64,000 bases of DNA from Rhizomys pruinosus (GCA_009823505.1 VZQC01008079.1:430040-494039); one strand, 5' to 3'; counted from the first letter of the stretch, positions 1 through 13,011 are shown. Notes: generated from the sequence alone by a model not told the origin. Made by a program: numbers and translations.

Positions 1-864
1 TCAATTTTTCTAGTTCTCAAAATATCACAATTAAGCATTGTAACTAATTATGAGATCAATAAAGAAGACAACTAGGGCTATGCTCAAAGATCTGGAGGAC
101 CCCATGGCAGCATAAGATTGTACTAGGAAACTTTCCTATTTATTCACTACTCAGTGCTTTGAGTATATCTTTCTGATGACATCAAATGGGTTTTTCTTAA
201 CTCAGTTTTTCTTGGATTTCTATATAATCCCATTGGACTCTGCATCAGTGAAAATAAGCCAGGAACACAGAGACACTACAGGCATTATGGAAAATAGAGT
301 CTTACTAAAGAAAACACACATATGTAGGGAGATCTGGGAAAACTGAGACCTGAAAAGCAGAGTGAATATAAAAGTCACAGAAAGTCATTCACAACAGCAT
401 CAAGCAAGTTCTAGGCACACTAATCGTTCCTGGAAGACAAATATCAGAAGATGGTATAGAGCTGACACCAGCATAAATGTGGAAAGAGGATGATGTGAAA
501 ACTTTCCTAGACAGGCTTCAGTCATACGTAGTTACATTTAGACAGCCAATGGTCAAGAAAGAGAAACAGTCTGGAGACAACAGACACTGCTGTGCAGCCA
601 TCAGACCACAGCCTTCTGAACTAAACATGTTTCTCCCTTTGGGAAATGTAATTTTCATCTGTTTCAATGTAGTTGAAATCTAGATCCCTAATCTCTGAAT
701 TTATGATTTTTATGGAGATAATATGATACACTGAAGCTAGACAGGGATTCAGTAAATTCTTACTAGAGGAAATTCAATTGGATCAGTGGTCTAGACATCA
801 CAGTGAGGCATTAGTGGATCCATATCTTACACTATATAGATCAGTCACCGGGCATGCAGTTGAA
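1..864. other. Unassigned AT-rich DNA
   Basis: No repeat or gene recognised. The short open frames at 477-683 and 778-1011 have no recognisable domain, no splice context that I can defend, and begin or end arbitrarily. This is the flank of the L1 block that begins near 865. Confidence 0.5.
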
Positions 865-1812
865 ATTCCCTTCTTTCACCATTTACTTCCTTGGTTCACC
901 ATTCATCATTTGTTTCTCTGGGACTGTGTTACTTCCTTTAGCATAATGTCATATAGTTCCATCCATTTACCTGCAAAGTTTATGATGTCATCTTTCTTTA
1001 CCTCTGCATAGAAATCCATTGTGTAGTTGTGCCACATTTTCTCTATCCACTGGTTGGAAGAGGGGAATTTGGGTTACTTCCAGCTCTTCACTATTGTGAA
1101 TAGAGCTGTAATAAACACACATGTGCATGTATCTTTGCAGTAGGGTGAGTCTTGTAAGGTTATACCCAGAAGGGAATAACTGGGTCAGGTGATAGACTCA
1201 TTTTGAGGCTTCTAAGAGTTCTCCACACTGCTTTCCATAGTAGTTGTATGAGTTTATATTCCCACCAGCAGTGCATGAATGTCCCCTTTTCCCCACAACC
1301 TCTCTAGCATTTGGTGTCTTTTGTTTTCTTGATCTTAGCTAGTCTTATCAGAGTTAGATGATATATTAAAGTGGTTTTAACTTGCATTTCCTTAATTATT
1401 AATGATGATGAAAACTTTTTAAGATGTGTCTCAGCCAGCTTTACTTCCTAGCTTATGAGTTCTCTGTTCAGCAATTTACTCCATCTTTTGAGTGAGTCAT
1501 TTGTTTTCTTACTTTGGTTTTTGAGTAGTTTGTCTATTCTGGATTTTAATGTTCTGTCACATATATCACTGATGAATGTTTCCTCCCAATCTATGGGTTT
1601 TCTTTTCATGTCATTGATTGTTTCTTTCTTGTACAGAAGCTTTTGATTTAATGAGATCCCACTTGTCAATTGCTGACCTTACTTCCTGTGCAGCTGTGTT
1701 TGATTTAGAAAGTCTTTTCCTATGCCTATGTCTTTTAGGTTGCTGCCAATGTTTTATTCTACCTTCAGAATTCCGAGTTTCAGGCTGGAGTCTTTGATTC
1801 ATTTGGAGTAGA
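865..1812 (-). mobile_element. L1 ORF2 C-terminal segment, 3' half of a 5'-inverted L1
   Basis: Read on the minus strand this is the end of L1 ORF2. It includes the region encoding the cysteine-rich end, recognisable from the reverse complement of the phrase for 'gaactttgcaggtaaatgg' near 970-990 and of 'cacagtccca' near 925. The same phrases occur in the other L1 copies here at about 39.73, 52.87 and 59.72 kb. The reading frame is broken many times; the frames at 1448-1669 and 1611-1802 are fragments of it. It abuts, head to head at about 1812-1820, an L1 segment of opposite orientation that lies upstream of it in ORF2 order. That is the expected layout of a twin-primed (5'-inverted) insertion oriented minus. 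No L1 3' UTR is recognised below 865, so the 3' end is lost or too diverged to see. Confidence 0.8.
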
Positions 1813-1817
1813 ACACG

Positions 1818-3253
1818 TGGAGACTAAACAACACACTCTTGAATGGTAAATGGGTCAAGGAAGAGATAAAGAAGGAAATAAAAACATTCCTGGTTCTAAA
1901 TGAAAAAGACAATACAAGCCAGCAAAACCTATGGGATACTTTAAAAAGCAGTCCTAAGAGGGAAGTTTAACTCTGCAGCTAAAAACACTTGAGAGAAAAC
2001 AAGAAATGAACCCTAAAACAAACAGACAGGAAGAAATAACAAAACTCAGAGCAGAAATCAATAAAATAGAAACAAAGAAAACAGTAAAAGAATGAATGAA
2101 TCCAAAAGCTGGTTCTTTGAAAAGATAAACAAGATAGATAGAACTCTAGTCCAATTAACCAAAAGAAAGAGCAACTCCAAATCAATAGAATTTGTGATGA
2201 AAAGGGAAACATCACAACAGACAACAAAAAGATCCAGACAATCATATGAAAATACTTCAAAAACCTACACTCTACTAAATTTGAAAACCCAAGCTTAACC
2301 AAGAAGAGATTGACAGCTTAAACATACCCATAATATATGAGGAAATTGAAAATGTAATAAACCTCCCAACTAAAAAAAAACCCAGTCCCAGATGGTTTCA
2401 TTGCAGATTTCTATAAACTATCTAAAGAGGACTTACAACCATTATTACTAAAACTGTTCATAAGGATACAAGCAGAGAGAAATCTCCCAAATTCCTTCTA
2501 CAAAGCCAGCATCATTCTAATACCCAAATCAGGCAAAAATACAACCAAAAAAGAAAATAATAGACCTATCTCATTTATGAACATAGATGCAAAATTTGTC
2601 AACAAAATACTTCCAAACCACAGACAGATGTACATCAAAAAGATCATCCATCGTAACCAAGTTGGCTTCATACCAGAAATGCAGGGATGGTTCAACATAT
2701 GTAAACCAATAAATATCATACATAAATGGACTGAAAGAAAAAAAAAACACATGATAATCTCAACTGATGCAGAAAAAGCTTTCAACAAAATCCAGCACCC
2801 CTTCATGCTTAAAGTCCTAGAGAGAATTGGACTGGAGGAATCATTCCTCAACTTAATCAAAACCATATACAGCAAACCCACAGCCAACATCATCCTAAAT
2901 GGAGAAAAACTGAATCATTACCCTTAAAGGCATGAATACAGCAAGGCTGTCACCTATTTCCTCTCCTCTTCAATATAGTTCTTGAACACTTGCTAGGGCA
3001 ATAAGGCAAGAAAGGGAAAGTAAAGGAGTACTAATTGGAAAAGAGGAAGTCAAACTACCCCTCTTTGCAGATGATATGATAGTTTACCTACGGGATGCTA
3101 AAAACCCCACCAGAAAACTCCAAGAAATGATTAAGAGTTTCAGTAAAGTGGCAGGATACAAAATTAACCCAGAAAAATCAGTAGCCTTTCTTTACAGGAA
3201 CAACAAGCAACTGGAGAATGAATATAAGAAGACCTTCCCACTCACAATAGAAA

Positions 3254-3300
<47 letters not shown>

Positions 3301-3690
3301 ATACATACCTAGGAACAAACTTAACCAAAGACACCAAAGATCTCTACAACAAAAATTTTTAAACCCCTGAAGAAGATTGAAGAAGATGTCAGAAGATGGA
3401 AAGACATCCCATGGTCATGGATTGGAAAAATTAATATTGTAGAAATATTCATTCTACCCAAATTAATATACAGATTCAATGCAATCCCAATTAAAATCTC
3501 CATGAGTTTCTTTGTAGACTTGGAATAAAAATCCTTAAAGTCATATGGAAAAGCAGTAGGCCCCAAGAGGCAAAGAACCCTGAGCAATAAGTGCAATACA
3601 GATGGGGAATCACAATACCAGACTTCAAACTATATTGCAGGGCTGTAGTCACAAAACAGCCTGGTACTGGTGTACATCACATCTTAATCA
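1818..3690 (+). mobile_element. L1 ORF2 reverse-transcriptase region, inverted 5' half
   Basis: Plus-strand L1 ORF2 from just before the reverse transcriptase into and past its catalytic core. The fragment at 2577-2927 includes the RT palm sequence around '[16 protein letters not shown]', with an aspartate of the first catalytic motif. The segment at 3068-3080 encodes FADD-like 'FADDMIVYL', the second catalytic motif, at the start of the 3076-3264 frame. Stops and frameshifts are frequent, so it is dead. It ends near the 'cctggtactgg' phrase at 3660-3670. The next ORF2 sequence resumes, inverted, in the 865-1812 segment, with roughly 100-200 bp of L1 missing between them, as is common at twin-priming junctions. 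Confidence 0.85.
3251..3303. repeat. (AAAT)n microsatellite
   Basis: About thirteen uninterrupted AAAT units inside the L1 ORF2 fragment, in the position where sister copies (51.31 kb) have an A-rich tract. It is probably a local expansion of A-rich L1 sequence. Confidence 0.95.
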
Positions 3691-3759
3691 TATTTAGAAC
3701 TACTCTAACTATAACCCCTATAGCCAATCCACAAGATTTCATATATTATTTCATATATG

Positions 3760-4912
3760 TTAGCATCTATTGAGTCAAATTTGTGTACCAGATGACCCTA
3801 GGTGTGAGCTCATGCACTAAGAACCTGTTCTGCCTATCTAAAGTCACTCCTTTTTAAATAAGATCAACTTTTCCTCACCCAGCAGTGATCAGCTGCCAAT
3901 AGTGCCTCAGCTAAGGTTGGGGGCCCCTACCCATTTCCCAAGTTCTTTCTGGGTTTAATATGATATAGTTTATGTGGACCTTGTTCTTGATGTCTCTATT
4001 GCTGGGATTCATATGAGCAAGTTCCCATGAACCTATAAGACTGTTTCCTCCATGCACCATCCCTGGCTCTTATGGTCTTCCTCCCCTGTCTTCCACCATG
4101 GGCCCTGAACCTAGGTGGGTAAAGTTTAATATTGGAGTTATATCCAGGAACATCTGAAGTCTCTTATTCTCTAAATTTTGGCCAATTGTGGCCTTCTGTA
4201 TTCATCACCCTGGTTCATGGAGAAGCTTCATCTATGAGAGTTGAGAGATGCATTAGTATTCTCTCTACCCCTTTTTCCATTGTGTTCTGTGAGCCTTTGG
4301 TATACAGGCTTCATTGTAGGTGTATGACTTAAGGTTGGGCATCTCCAAGACATTTGTTATCTGTGTGTGACCAATTGTGGAACTCTGTCCTAGACTATGT
4401 TTGTTGCAAAATAAACTTATTTGATGAGTGACAACAGGTATACTTGCCAGTAAATATAAGGATACATATTTAGTATATAGTAAGAAAAAAATGTCTCGGG
4501 TTTTCTCTAGGATCTACGGCCTCTCTAGTTATGTGTATTTGACTATATTTACAGTGCCACACGCAAGTTCCCTCCCACTGAGTGGCCTTTAAGTCCAATT
4601 AGATAGCTGTTGATTACCCCCAAGATAAAAACATAACTACTGCACCTATATGGTTTGCTGTGCTGGCCATTGTTGTGATTATTAGGCTTAAAAGCTGATA
4701 GTGGATCAATGATTGATTTTTTTTCTCCCAGAAGTTTGCATAGTATTTTCCAAAACTCTGAGAAGTACTTTTCAGGAAGGAGGCATCCAGGTCTATTGCT
4801 CCAAGTCCTATGAGTGAAGTATTCCTATCTACAGCAATAGGGTCTTACCTTCAAGTTCTGGGAGGTATTCAAGGCTGTAGCAATAGTCTCTGCCATTCTG
4901 GGATCTAGGGAA
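3760..4912 (-). mobile_element. L1 long 3' UTR (Lx-like), minus orientation
   Basis: Read on the minus strand, this matches block by block the long 3' UTR unit seen forward at 14.2-15.5 and 31.6-33.2 kb. It has the phrase 'ataagagccagg' (near 4060-4075 reversed), a 'gcagctgatcactgctg' block, and near 4600 a block reading 'atctaattggacttaa'. It also aligns with the copy at 53.8-54.3 kb in the same orientation. Stop codons are everywhere, as expected for UTR. It is truncated before the poly(A) end. Confidence 0.75.
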
Positions 4913-4986
4913 AGAGACAGACAGACAGAGAGAGACAGAGATAGATAGAGACAGAGACAGAGAGAAATAGATTGAGAGACAGATGA
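4912..4986. repeat. CAGA/GA-rich simple repeat
   Basis: An imperfect run of CAGA, GAGA and TAGA units at the junction between the two oppositely oriented L1 3' UTR segments. Confidence 0.85.
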
Positions 4987-5039
4987 GAGATAAGTAATAC
5001 GTGTAAAACCAGAGGGCAATATATTAGTTCAAAAACCTG

Positions 5040-5330
5040 CTGAAAAATACATATACAATAAAATGAGTATATGTTTATAGCTGACAGCTACATACCACTA
5101 AATATAGTGCCAGATAGGAGAATCCTCCCTTCAAGTTGTTGGTCAGGATAGTCCAAAAACAATACTTTTATAGAAAATAAAGCAATAAGAGAACTAGGTT
5201 TACATCTGATTCAAATTTTTCCAAGCTGATGATGTTGGAATTTGAGGTATAACTTTGCTTAGAAGTCAGGAAGAAATAACAGCAGGAATCCCTGATGCTG
5301 TAAACCAGCGATCAAGTCTATTGTATCATT
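5040..5330 (+). mobile_element. L1 3' UTR 5' portion, inverted relative to 3760-4912
   Basis: The forward blocks 'gctacatac', 'gtgccagataggaga' and 'tcaagttgttggtcagg' match the proximal end of the 3' UTR unit at 14.2 and 31.6 kb. The distal part of the same unit lies just to the left in the opposite orientation. The pair therefore looks like one 5'-inverted minus-strand insertion with a simple repeat at the switch point. Confidence 0.65.
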
Positions 5331-7015
5331 CAAATATCATTAGATATAGAAATCACACAGAGGAAGATGGGAATATTTTTTAAAGTAAGCTTCTGAATGC
5401 ACATGAACAATAGGTAATTATTTTATTCAACCAACTGAATGTTGGAAAGTAATGAAAAATAAAGGATAGTAAACTAAAATCCAGAGAACCTGAATCTAGT
5501 CCAAGGACTGTCACTGATTCACCTGCTGTCTTTGGTAAAAGCTAAACTTCTCTGTGGCCTCAGTCATCAGTAGACTACATACTTGATAAGCCATCCTAGC
5601 TCACATAGCATGATGTTTGGCTATATAATATTTGGTCAAATTAAAATTGTTAAAAATAGTGTGTGTTTTCCCAGGGTAACTTCGTTTGTCTTCCTAATTC
5701 AAAGCAAAGTCATGCCAAACTATGAAGAACTCAGATAAGTGGAAGACACTTTTTCTTTTAAGAAAGAAGGCAGAAAAATGTGTCAAGAAAGAAAACACAG
5801 GAAAGAACATGAGAGAAAGGAGGTAGACAAAAATTACCCATTTATGGAATTCACCATGAAATGGTTCCTTAAAAAATTATAATTACATGGGTTTAGATTT
5901 GATAATCTTGTACAAAATATATATTAAAAAATAAATAAAAAATGTAAAAAAAATTATAATTACACTCAATTTCCCTTGCCATTCAAGACTGTTGAACCGT
6001 GAAAGAGCAATGAAGATACAGGAACAAAACACTAAACAGATGTACACACTCACACACACACACACACACACATACACACACACTAATATCTTATAAACAA
6101 TGTTAGTACTCTTCTGATTTCCACTCCTGTTAAGCATGATGAGATTCAAATGAAATAAAGTGTATGATTTAGGCAGATATTAATGACAAAATGTACTCTG
6201 TTCAATAGACATACATGTGAATTAAACATGTGTGCACAGACATATATGCATACATACCAGTGTGGCCACCTTGAGAACTAGCTGTTTCTAAGGTTTGCTT
6301 CACTTTTCTGAGCATGTCTGGTACAATATATTTTCAGGAACATAGTAACACGATTCAAATGCAAAACTAAACTAAACAAAACAGTCATTATGCAAGGAGG
6401 AAAATGTCAACATTCAAAATAAAACTTAAATGAATAATAAAGCATTCTGTAACTAAAATTAAGAAGGTAGAATCATTCATAGTTATAATTTTGTGAGTGA
6501 AATTTCAGCATTTATCCAAAGAAAAATATTAAGCAAAAGCCAATGATATACACTAAGATTCTCATTAAAGTTTTACTTTAAATATCATATGATAAAATTT
6601 TCATGAATATGAGGGGGAAAAATAGTTATCATATCATAAGTTAATCAAAATTATTTAAATCTCAAAATATCTGTTATCACTATAAAATGACCATGATACT
6701 ATGATAAGTGGGGGTTCAAAGGAATCTGCAAATCAGTATTATAGTATGAGAAATTTTTTGTTAAAATATTCATTGATTGGCTGATTAATTAGGCATAATC
6801 AAAAGGAAGTGGGCTTATGATCTCAGTGATATTTTTGTGTGTTAAAGGTGATTAATTTAGCTGTGAGTAACTATCTGCACTCACGTGGGAAAGGCCTCCT
6901 ACTGGCCAAAATCCATAATGGACATAATAAGATAGGATCTATAGAAAAACAAAGAGAAAAGAGATGAATCCAGAAATTTAGATCTAGAAATAAAGTGAGC
7001 AAAGTTTGGAAAGAA
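5331..7015. other. Unassigned AT-rich DNA
   Basis: No gene or repeat family recognised apart from the CA repeat at about 6046-6083. The frame at 5883-6149 is that dinucleotide run translated, not a gene. Confidence 0.5.
6046..6083. repeat. (CA)n microsatellite
   Basis: A CA dinucleotide run with one TA interruption. Confidence 0.95.
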
Positions 7016-7019
7016 AATG

Positions 7020-7340
7020 GGGATGAGATAATGGCACAGTGGGTGAAGAATCAACCACAAAAGAATGAGGATCAGCAATTGAATGACCAGAATCTATGTA
7101 AAACTGGACCCTTTACCCAGGGCTCCTCCAGGCTGATGGAAGAGAGAAACAGGAGAGTCCCCTGAAACTCTCAGGCAGCTTGGTATATGTAGCACCCAGG
7201 GATATCCTCTTACCCGCACATGTGTACTTTGGCATTCTCCCATGGTTAAACTCATGCCACCCCACACATACACAAACATGCATACACAGGCTTACATGCA
7301 TCCACATCAAACATATACAAAATAATAAAAATAACTAAGA
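7020..7340 (+). repeat. B4-type SINE, decayed
   Basis: It begins with a tRNA-like head ('atggcacagtgggtgaagaat'), continues with a B1-like middle around 'cccagggctcctccagg' and 'caggcagcttggtatatgtag', and ends in a run rich in cacacatac and catgcatac. This composite order fits B4 (ID head plus B1 body). The poor match implies an old insertion. Confidence 0.5.
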
Positions 7341-9810
7341 ATGTAAAAAGAAATACAACAGTTCATGAAGCCTAGCAAAAATCCCAGGAGAGAACCAGGA
7401 ATGTTAGGTTGGATAGTGCACAGCCATACCAATAAGACAGGGTCATTCAAGGACGTCTTAAATACACAGGCTGGGAGACTTTTTGATACAAGCTTAAAAC
7501 ATAGAGAAATAAATGTATTAATATTAAACAGAGACACAAGAGACAATGTCTCTTTTATGTTTGCATCCCACTCTAGAATTTGTCAAATGGAGTTTCATCT
7601 AACATTAATCGTTGGTCTATTGAAGCAGATGTTGTTGTGTCTGTTTTATAAACAAGGGGCTGTCACTCCCTGTATTATCCCCAGTGATTTTTTTTTAAGA
7701 TTCTCAGAGCACAGGTGAATGTCCTCTTAGCAAGAGTCAGTCAGGAATGTTCTTATGTATATTAGGGGAATCCATGTAGGTTGAATTACTGTTTATGTTG
7801 ATGGTACAGGGATGCACAATACCACAGCAGCAAAGAAGATTCCATGTCAGCAGTGAGAATTGCAACTGTTGTATGGACTACAGAACCATCAAAGCTGAAA
7901 CAGATACTTTGTGGATATAAGCTTCAGGGAGGGGTGGGGGGAAATAAATGAAAGAAGGAACTATAGATTGTTGTGGTTTCCAGGCAAGCATGGACTCCTT
8001 CAGAACAGGGCCTGCCTGACAGCATTTAACCTATATTTCAACAGGCAGTAAACAGTCAATATCTTCAGCTTTGATGAAGAGATATGGGAGGAATCATCTT
8101 CATTTTCATATCAATAACTTTAATTCTATCACCACTGAAAGACAGGCACGTGCTGGCCCAAATGTACTATATTCCCTGTATGATTCTGGCTTGGACAGAT
8201 TGTCCCAGACTATCAGCAAGAGAATTGTTTTCCTTGAAAACCCGAATGCCTCTCAATTGTCCAGACCACAGACTTGGAAGATTATGCTCACCTAGTAAGA
8301 CTTTCTAACACATTAGGGGTCCTATTAATGACCCTAGTATTGACATATATCAACCATCCCTTTCCCTCTACTTACAGCTGATCTTTTAAGAGGGTTGGTC
8401 GTTGGCATAGAGTATAGAGATATAATAGTATCTTAATCTTTTCTTCATTAGAACCAGAAAAAGTCAATAGGATATGAAGAATAAGAATAGTCATACAATT
8501 TCAAATTCCTTCAGGGGCACAGGCTTGAAAGAGTGCATCGCTTGCTTAAGGCAAAAAAATATCAGCCTAGGGAACAAATTGTGGAAGAGGAGGCATGGTA
8601 GAATGTAAGGGCTGCAGAGAGATAGGGGTGAATCATGAGACTACAGCAATATAGACTGGGCTCCTAATTGATCAACATGCTTGTGCATACAAGCATCAAC
8701 AACTGGACTATGGGAACCTTGGGTTGTTCAAAATTTGGACATAGATACTTGCAAAATGCACCAATTACCTAATTGTATGGCAAACTGAGTAACATCAATG
8801 TTATTTGAAAACAACTGTGTTATTATATTGTAGAATCCCTTAAAATAAACAAATAAAAGAGGGAAAAAAATCTAGTAGATAGCAGCACCTTCTTAGTTAA
8901 CATCATACCAATAGAATATGGTTACTTCTTCATATATCACCCTTAAAATATTTATAGAAGGGAAGACCATGCAAATCACTGACCCTCTCCAAGACTGACG
9001 CACACCTCTTCCAGAACAGAGGATGCCTTTCTTAACATCAACATGTTTGTGGATATTACAGTAGGAGAAACTGTGCCCAGGCTTGCCCTCCAAGCATAAT
9101 GGACCCCTGGCTACACCCTATGAACAAGAGAAGCAGTAAATATGAGTAAAATGTGACAGACTTCCTGTTAAGCATTATTCCACCATTTATTCTAAATGCA
9201 GTTGAACAGCTGCAATCAAAGCATGCATAATGCCTGCTGTTGTCATCAGGAAATATGGGGTTTGAGGGAAGGGTCTCTACATTTACATCAATCCTCAAAT
9301 GAGCCATAGAAATTTTATATGCTGACTAGAGGCCTGTCAGATAGAGTACATGCTGCATCTCATGCCAACCTGGGATACCAGGGACCACAAAGAGAACTCA
9401 AAAGAGATTAAAAGGAGCAAAGGAAAGGAAATGCTCTTCTGATTTGGGGTGGGGGGGGAAGGATGGCAGATACATAAAAGCTCTTTCCTTTCATTGAGAG
9501 ATGCTTCAATTCAAAACTCCAATAGTAAAGTATTCCCTTAGGATTTTACTTGGTTTTAAAAATTCCTCCAAAATAATTACAAAATCTGTAATGTCATATA
9601 TCTTACCACAATCCCAGAATATTAATCATTTTCTATTTTACATTGAGAAACAATGCTTGAAGATAATGCAACTTCCCAAAAGTTTCTCCTCAGTAAGTTA
9701 GTGGCAAAGCTGGTGTTCTCACCTACATCTCTGCCCCCCAGACCTGTACTCTCCACTAGAGCAAGGCCTGGCTACTATCACTCTGGGCCACACTTAACCC
9801 CCTGGGTGTT
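7341..9810. other. Mostly unassigned DNA with possible L1 3' UTR fragment
   Basis: Nothing is confidently recognised. The phrase 'attgtggaagaggaggcat' near 8580 resembles the 'tggaagag...agattgtaagagcc' block of the L1 3' UTR units (15.10, 32.79 kb) and suggests an old L1 tail around 8.5-8.7 kb. The 117-codon frame at 7365-7718 has no recognisable domain and is treated as chance. Confidence 0.35.
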
Positions 9811-9820
9811 TGTAAATAAT

Positions 9821-10042
9821 TTTTTTTATTTCATTTATTTTTTATGTGTATGAATGTACTGTCTTGATGTAGGTTTGTGCACCCGTGTTGTGCAATGCCG
9901 CGGAGGTCAGAAGAGGGTGTCAGGTTCCCCTGGAACTGGAGTTAAAGACAATTCTCAGGCGCCATGTGGGTGCTGGGGATCGAACCCAGGTCCTCTGCAA
10001 GACCAGTAGGCGCTCTTAACTGCTAGGCCATCTCTCCAGCCC
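9821..10042 (-). repeat. B2-type SINE, single-unit form
   Basis: The reverse complement begins with the tRNA-derived head 'ggctggagagatggcctag', carries a B-box 'gggttcgatcc', a 3' half ending in 'gtacattcatacacat', and an A-rich tail. It is flanked by a 10-bp target-site duplication tgtaaataat (9811-9820 and 10043-10052). It has one copy of the 17-bp 'aactccagttccagggg' segment. The Pol III boxes are internal, so the copy could be transcribed minus-wards, but nothing shows that it is. Confidence 0.93.
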
Positions 10043-10052
10043 TGTAAATAAT

Positions 10053-10444
10053 ATTTTTATTAGAACAATGTCATACCATAGTTTCAGACTACTAAAAGTA
10101 GACTGAAATACTTGGAAAAGACTATTTCATATTCCATAGAGTTAAAATCGTTACTAACCAGCCCTTTATACAAACAGTTGCTTGATCTTTAAAGCAATGT
10201 TCCTATTTAGCCCTTTAGGGTTACTACTTGACCTTTGACAATGGCTCAGGGTTGATTTGAAGGAGAATAATGAGCATCAAGTTTGAAATTTATCATGACT
10301 CACGTCCTCTGTGGCATGACTCATTTGTAGCTAGTCTAAGTTTCTTCAACTTCAGCTCATAAATTGAATCAAAACTTTGCTATATCCAAGGCATATTTTA
10401 TTCTACTTACATTTTGTTTTATACTTAAAAATATGGCTTGAGAC
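10053..10444. other. Unassigned DNA between SINE and L1
   Basis: No recognised feature. It contains two 'catgactca' phrases (about 10300 and 10315), too short to interpret. Confidence 0.4.
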
Positions 10445-12064
10445 TTCTCCACACTGCTTTCCATAGGGGTTTCACAATCTTGCAAGCCCACCAGCAGTGA
10501 ATGAGCATTCCTCTTTCCCCACATCCTTTCCAGCATGTGTATCATTTTTTTCTCTTTGTCTTAGCTAATGACTGGGGTGAGATGAAATATAAAAGTGGTT
10601 TTATTGTGTATTTCCATAATTACTAATGATGTTAAACACTTTTAAAGATGTTTCATAGCCATCTTTATTTTTTCATTTGAGAACACTTTGTTCAGATCTT
10701 TAGCTCATCTTTAAATTGCCTCACTTGTTTTCTTAACTCTCTTTTGGTTCTTTATGTATTCTGGATGTTAAGCCTCTGTGTCCCTGATGAAGATTTTTCT
10801 CCCAAACTATACTTTTCTTTTTTTCTTCATTTCCTTGGTTGTTTCTTTTGCTGTTAACGGAAGCTTTATAGCTTAATGAGGTCCCATTAGCTAGTTGTTG
10901 AACTTTACTCACGTGTAACTGATAACTGATTTACAAAGTGCTTTCCTACATCTATATCATTTAGGTTGCTGCCAATGTTTTCTTCTTACAGTTTCAGAGT
11001 TCCAGATTGAGGTCTTTGATCTATTTGGAGTTGACTTTTATGTAAGGTGAAAGATAAGGCTCTAGTTTAATTCTTCTACAGGTGAAGATCCAGTTTTGCC
11101 AGCACAATTTACTGAAGAAGATATCATTACTCCATTGAATGTTCTTGTCCACTTTGTCAAATATCAGGTGGCTAAAATTACATGCACTCAAGTTTGGGTC
11201 TTCAATTATGTTCCATTGATATAGGGATCTAATTTTGTTCCAATACCATGAGATTTTTTATGACTATAGCTTTGTAATATAGTTTGAAATCTGGTATAGT
11301 AATCACACCTGCATTGTTCTTTGTACTTAGGGTTGCTTTGGCTATCTGGTCTTTAGTATTTCCATTTGAATTTTCAGATCGATTTTTCTAATTCTGTGAA
11401 GAATGTCAATGATTTTGATTGAGATTTCATTGAATTTGTATATTGCTTTTGGTAGGATGGCCATTTTCACAATACTATTTCTTCCATTCTATGAGCATGG
11501 GAGGGCCTTTTATCTTCTGGTGTCTTCCTCAATCTCTCCCTTTAAAGATTTAAAAATTTCCTTGTAGAGATCTTGAATGTTTTTAATCAGGTATATTACA
11601 ATATGTTTTATTAGTTTTTGAGGCTATTGTGAATGGAAGAGTTTCCTTGCACTCCAACTCCCCTTGCTTGTTATTGATCTATAAAATAAGTACTGATTTT
11701 TGTAGATTACTTTTATAATCTGCTACTTTACTAAAAGTGTTAACTCATTTCTAAGAGTTTTCTGGTAGAATTTTTGGCATCTCTTAGGCATAATAGCATA
11801 TGGTTTGCAAAAAGTGGTAACTTGATCTTTTATAATTAGTATTCCTTTAATTTCCATCTTTTGTCTTACTACTTACTGCTCTAGCAAGTTTCAAGCACTA
11901 TATTGAAAGGGAATAAAGACAGGGGGAGCCTTATTTGATTCCTGATTTTTAGGGGAATACTTCTAGTTTTACTCCATTTTTAATGATGTTTGTCTTGGGT
12001 TTGTTGTATATAGCTTTATTTTGAGGTGTGTTCCCTTCACTCCAAATGAATGAATATTGAATTT

Positions 12065-12455
12065 TTAATAGGCAATGGCATATATTTAATAGGAACAGTA
12101 ATGATTTTTAAATTGCTGATTTGTGTATTTCATACATTATCTTTCAGTCCAATTAGACACATTCCCCTCTCCCTGCCTCCCCCCACCCCAGTTCATCCCT
12201 TCTGCCATACATGTCTTGATCTTTCTCAGTTTTTCCAAAGTTTTTCACTACAGAGGCCTGTTGTTTTGAACAGAATTTATCAGTAAGTTCTTTGACCTAT
12301 GTTGTTCCCTCTCCTTTGTTTTGCTCCAAAATATGGCTATATTACCATCACATATGTATCAAAATAATGACCTCTGAGAATAAACTGTATGTTAATTCCA
12401 AAATATGTTTAAGCATCCACGTTTCCCCCTTAATTTTATATTACTCTAAGATATG
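12065..12455 (-). mobile_element. Nested L1 3' end, minus orientation
   Basis: Inside the inverted L1. On the minus strand it shows a short L1 3' UTR with a 'ggggtggggggaggcaggg' polypurine block (12170-12195 reversed) and then 'gaaatacacaaatcagcaa'. The host L1 reads '...atgaatattgaattttt' on the left and resumes '...atgaatttgttgaatttta' on the right, which gives a probable imperfect target-site duplication. The UTR is the short type seen at 40.1, 53.5 and 60.1 kb, not the long type of the host. So a different L1 lineage inserted into an older one. Confidence 0.65.
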
Positions 12456-12980
12456 AATTTGTTGAATTTTATTAAAGGCCTTTTCTGCCTCTATTGAGAT
12501 AGATGATCCTGTGATTTTTGTCTTTTATTCCCTTTATATGATTTATGAAAATTATTAACATATATATGTAATTGAATCTTCCCTGCATCTCTGAAATGAA
12601 GACCACTTGATCTTCTTGATGTGTGCCTGTATGAACTTTAAAGTATCTTGTTGAGAATTTTTGCTTATATGGTTATTAGGGCTGTGGGTATATACTTTTC
12701 TTTTTTGGTTGCATCTTTATCTGGTTTTGGTATTACAAATGATGCTGGCTTCTTAGAAGGAATTTAGGATTTCTCCCTCTGTTTCTTTGTTTCAAATACT
12801 TTAAATAATATCAGTGTAGATCTTGTTTAAATTTCTGGTAGAATTATGTGTAAATACATGTGGTCCAGGCCTTTTTTTAGTTGGGAGGTTTTGTATTAAT
12901 GTTTAAATTCCTTATAAGTTATGGGCTTGTTTAAGGTGTTGATCTGTTCTTGGTTTAGGTTTAAATTTTGTGATTTCAGC

Positions 12981-12982
<2 letters not shown>

Positions 12983-13011
<29 letters not shown>
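12983..13011. repeat. (AT)n microsatellite
   Basis: A 29-bp AT run inside the inverted L1 ORF2 segment. Confidence 0.95.

Noticed and set aside
7365..7718. 117-codon frame on the plus strand
   Set aside because: No domain recognised, overlapped by an opposite-strand frame; treated as chance.
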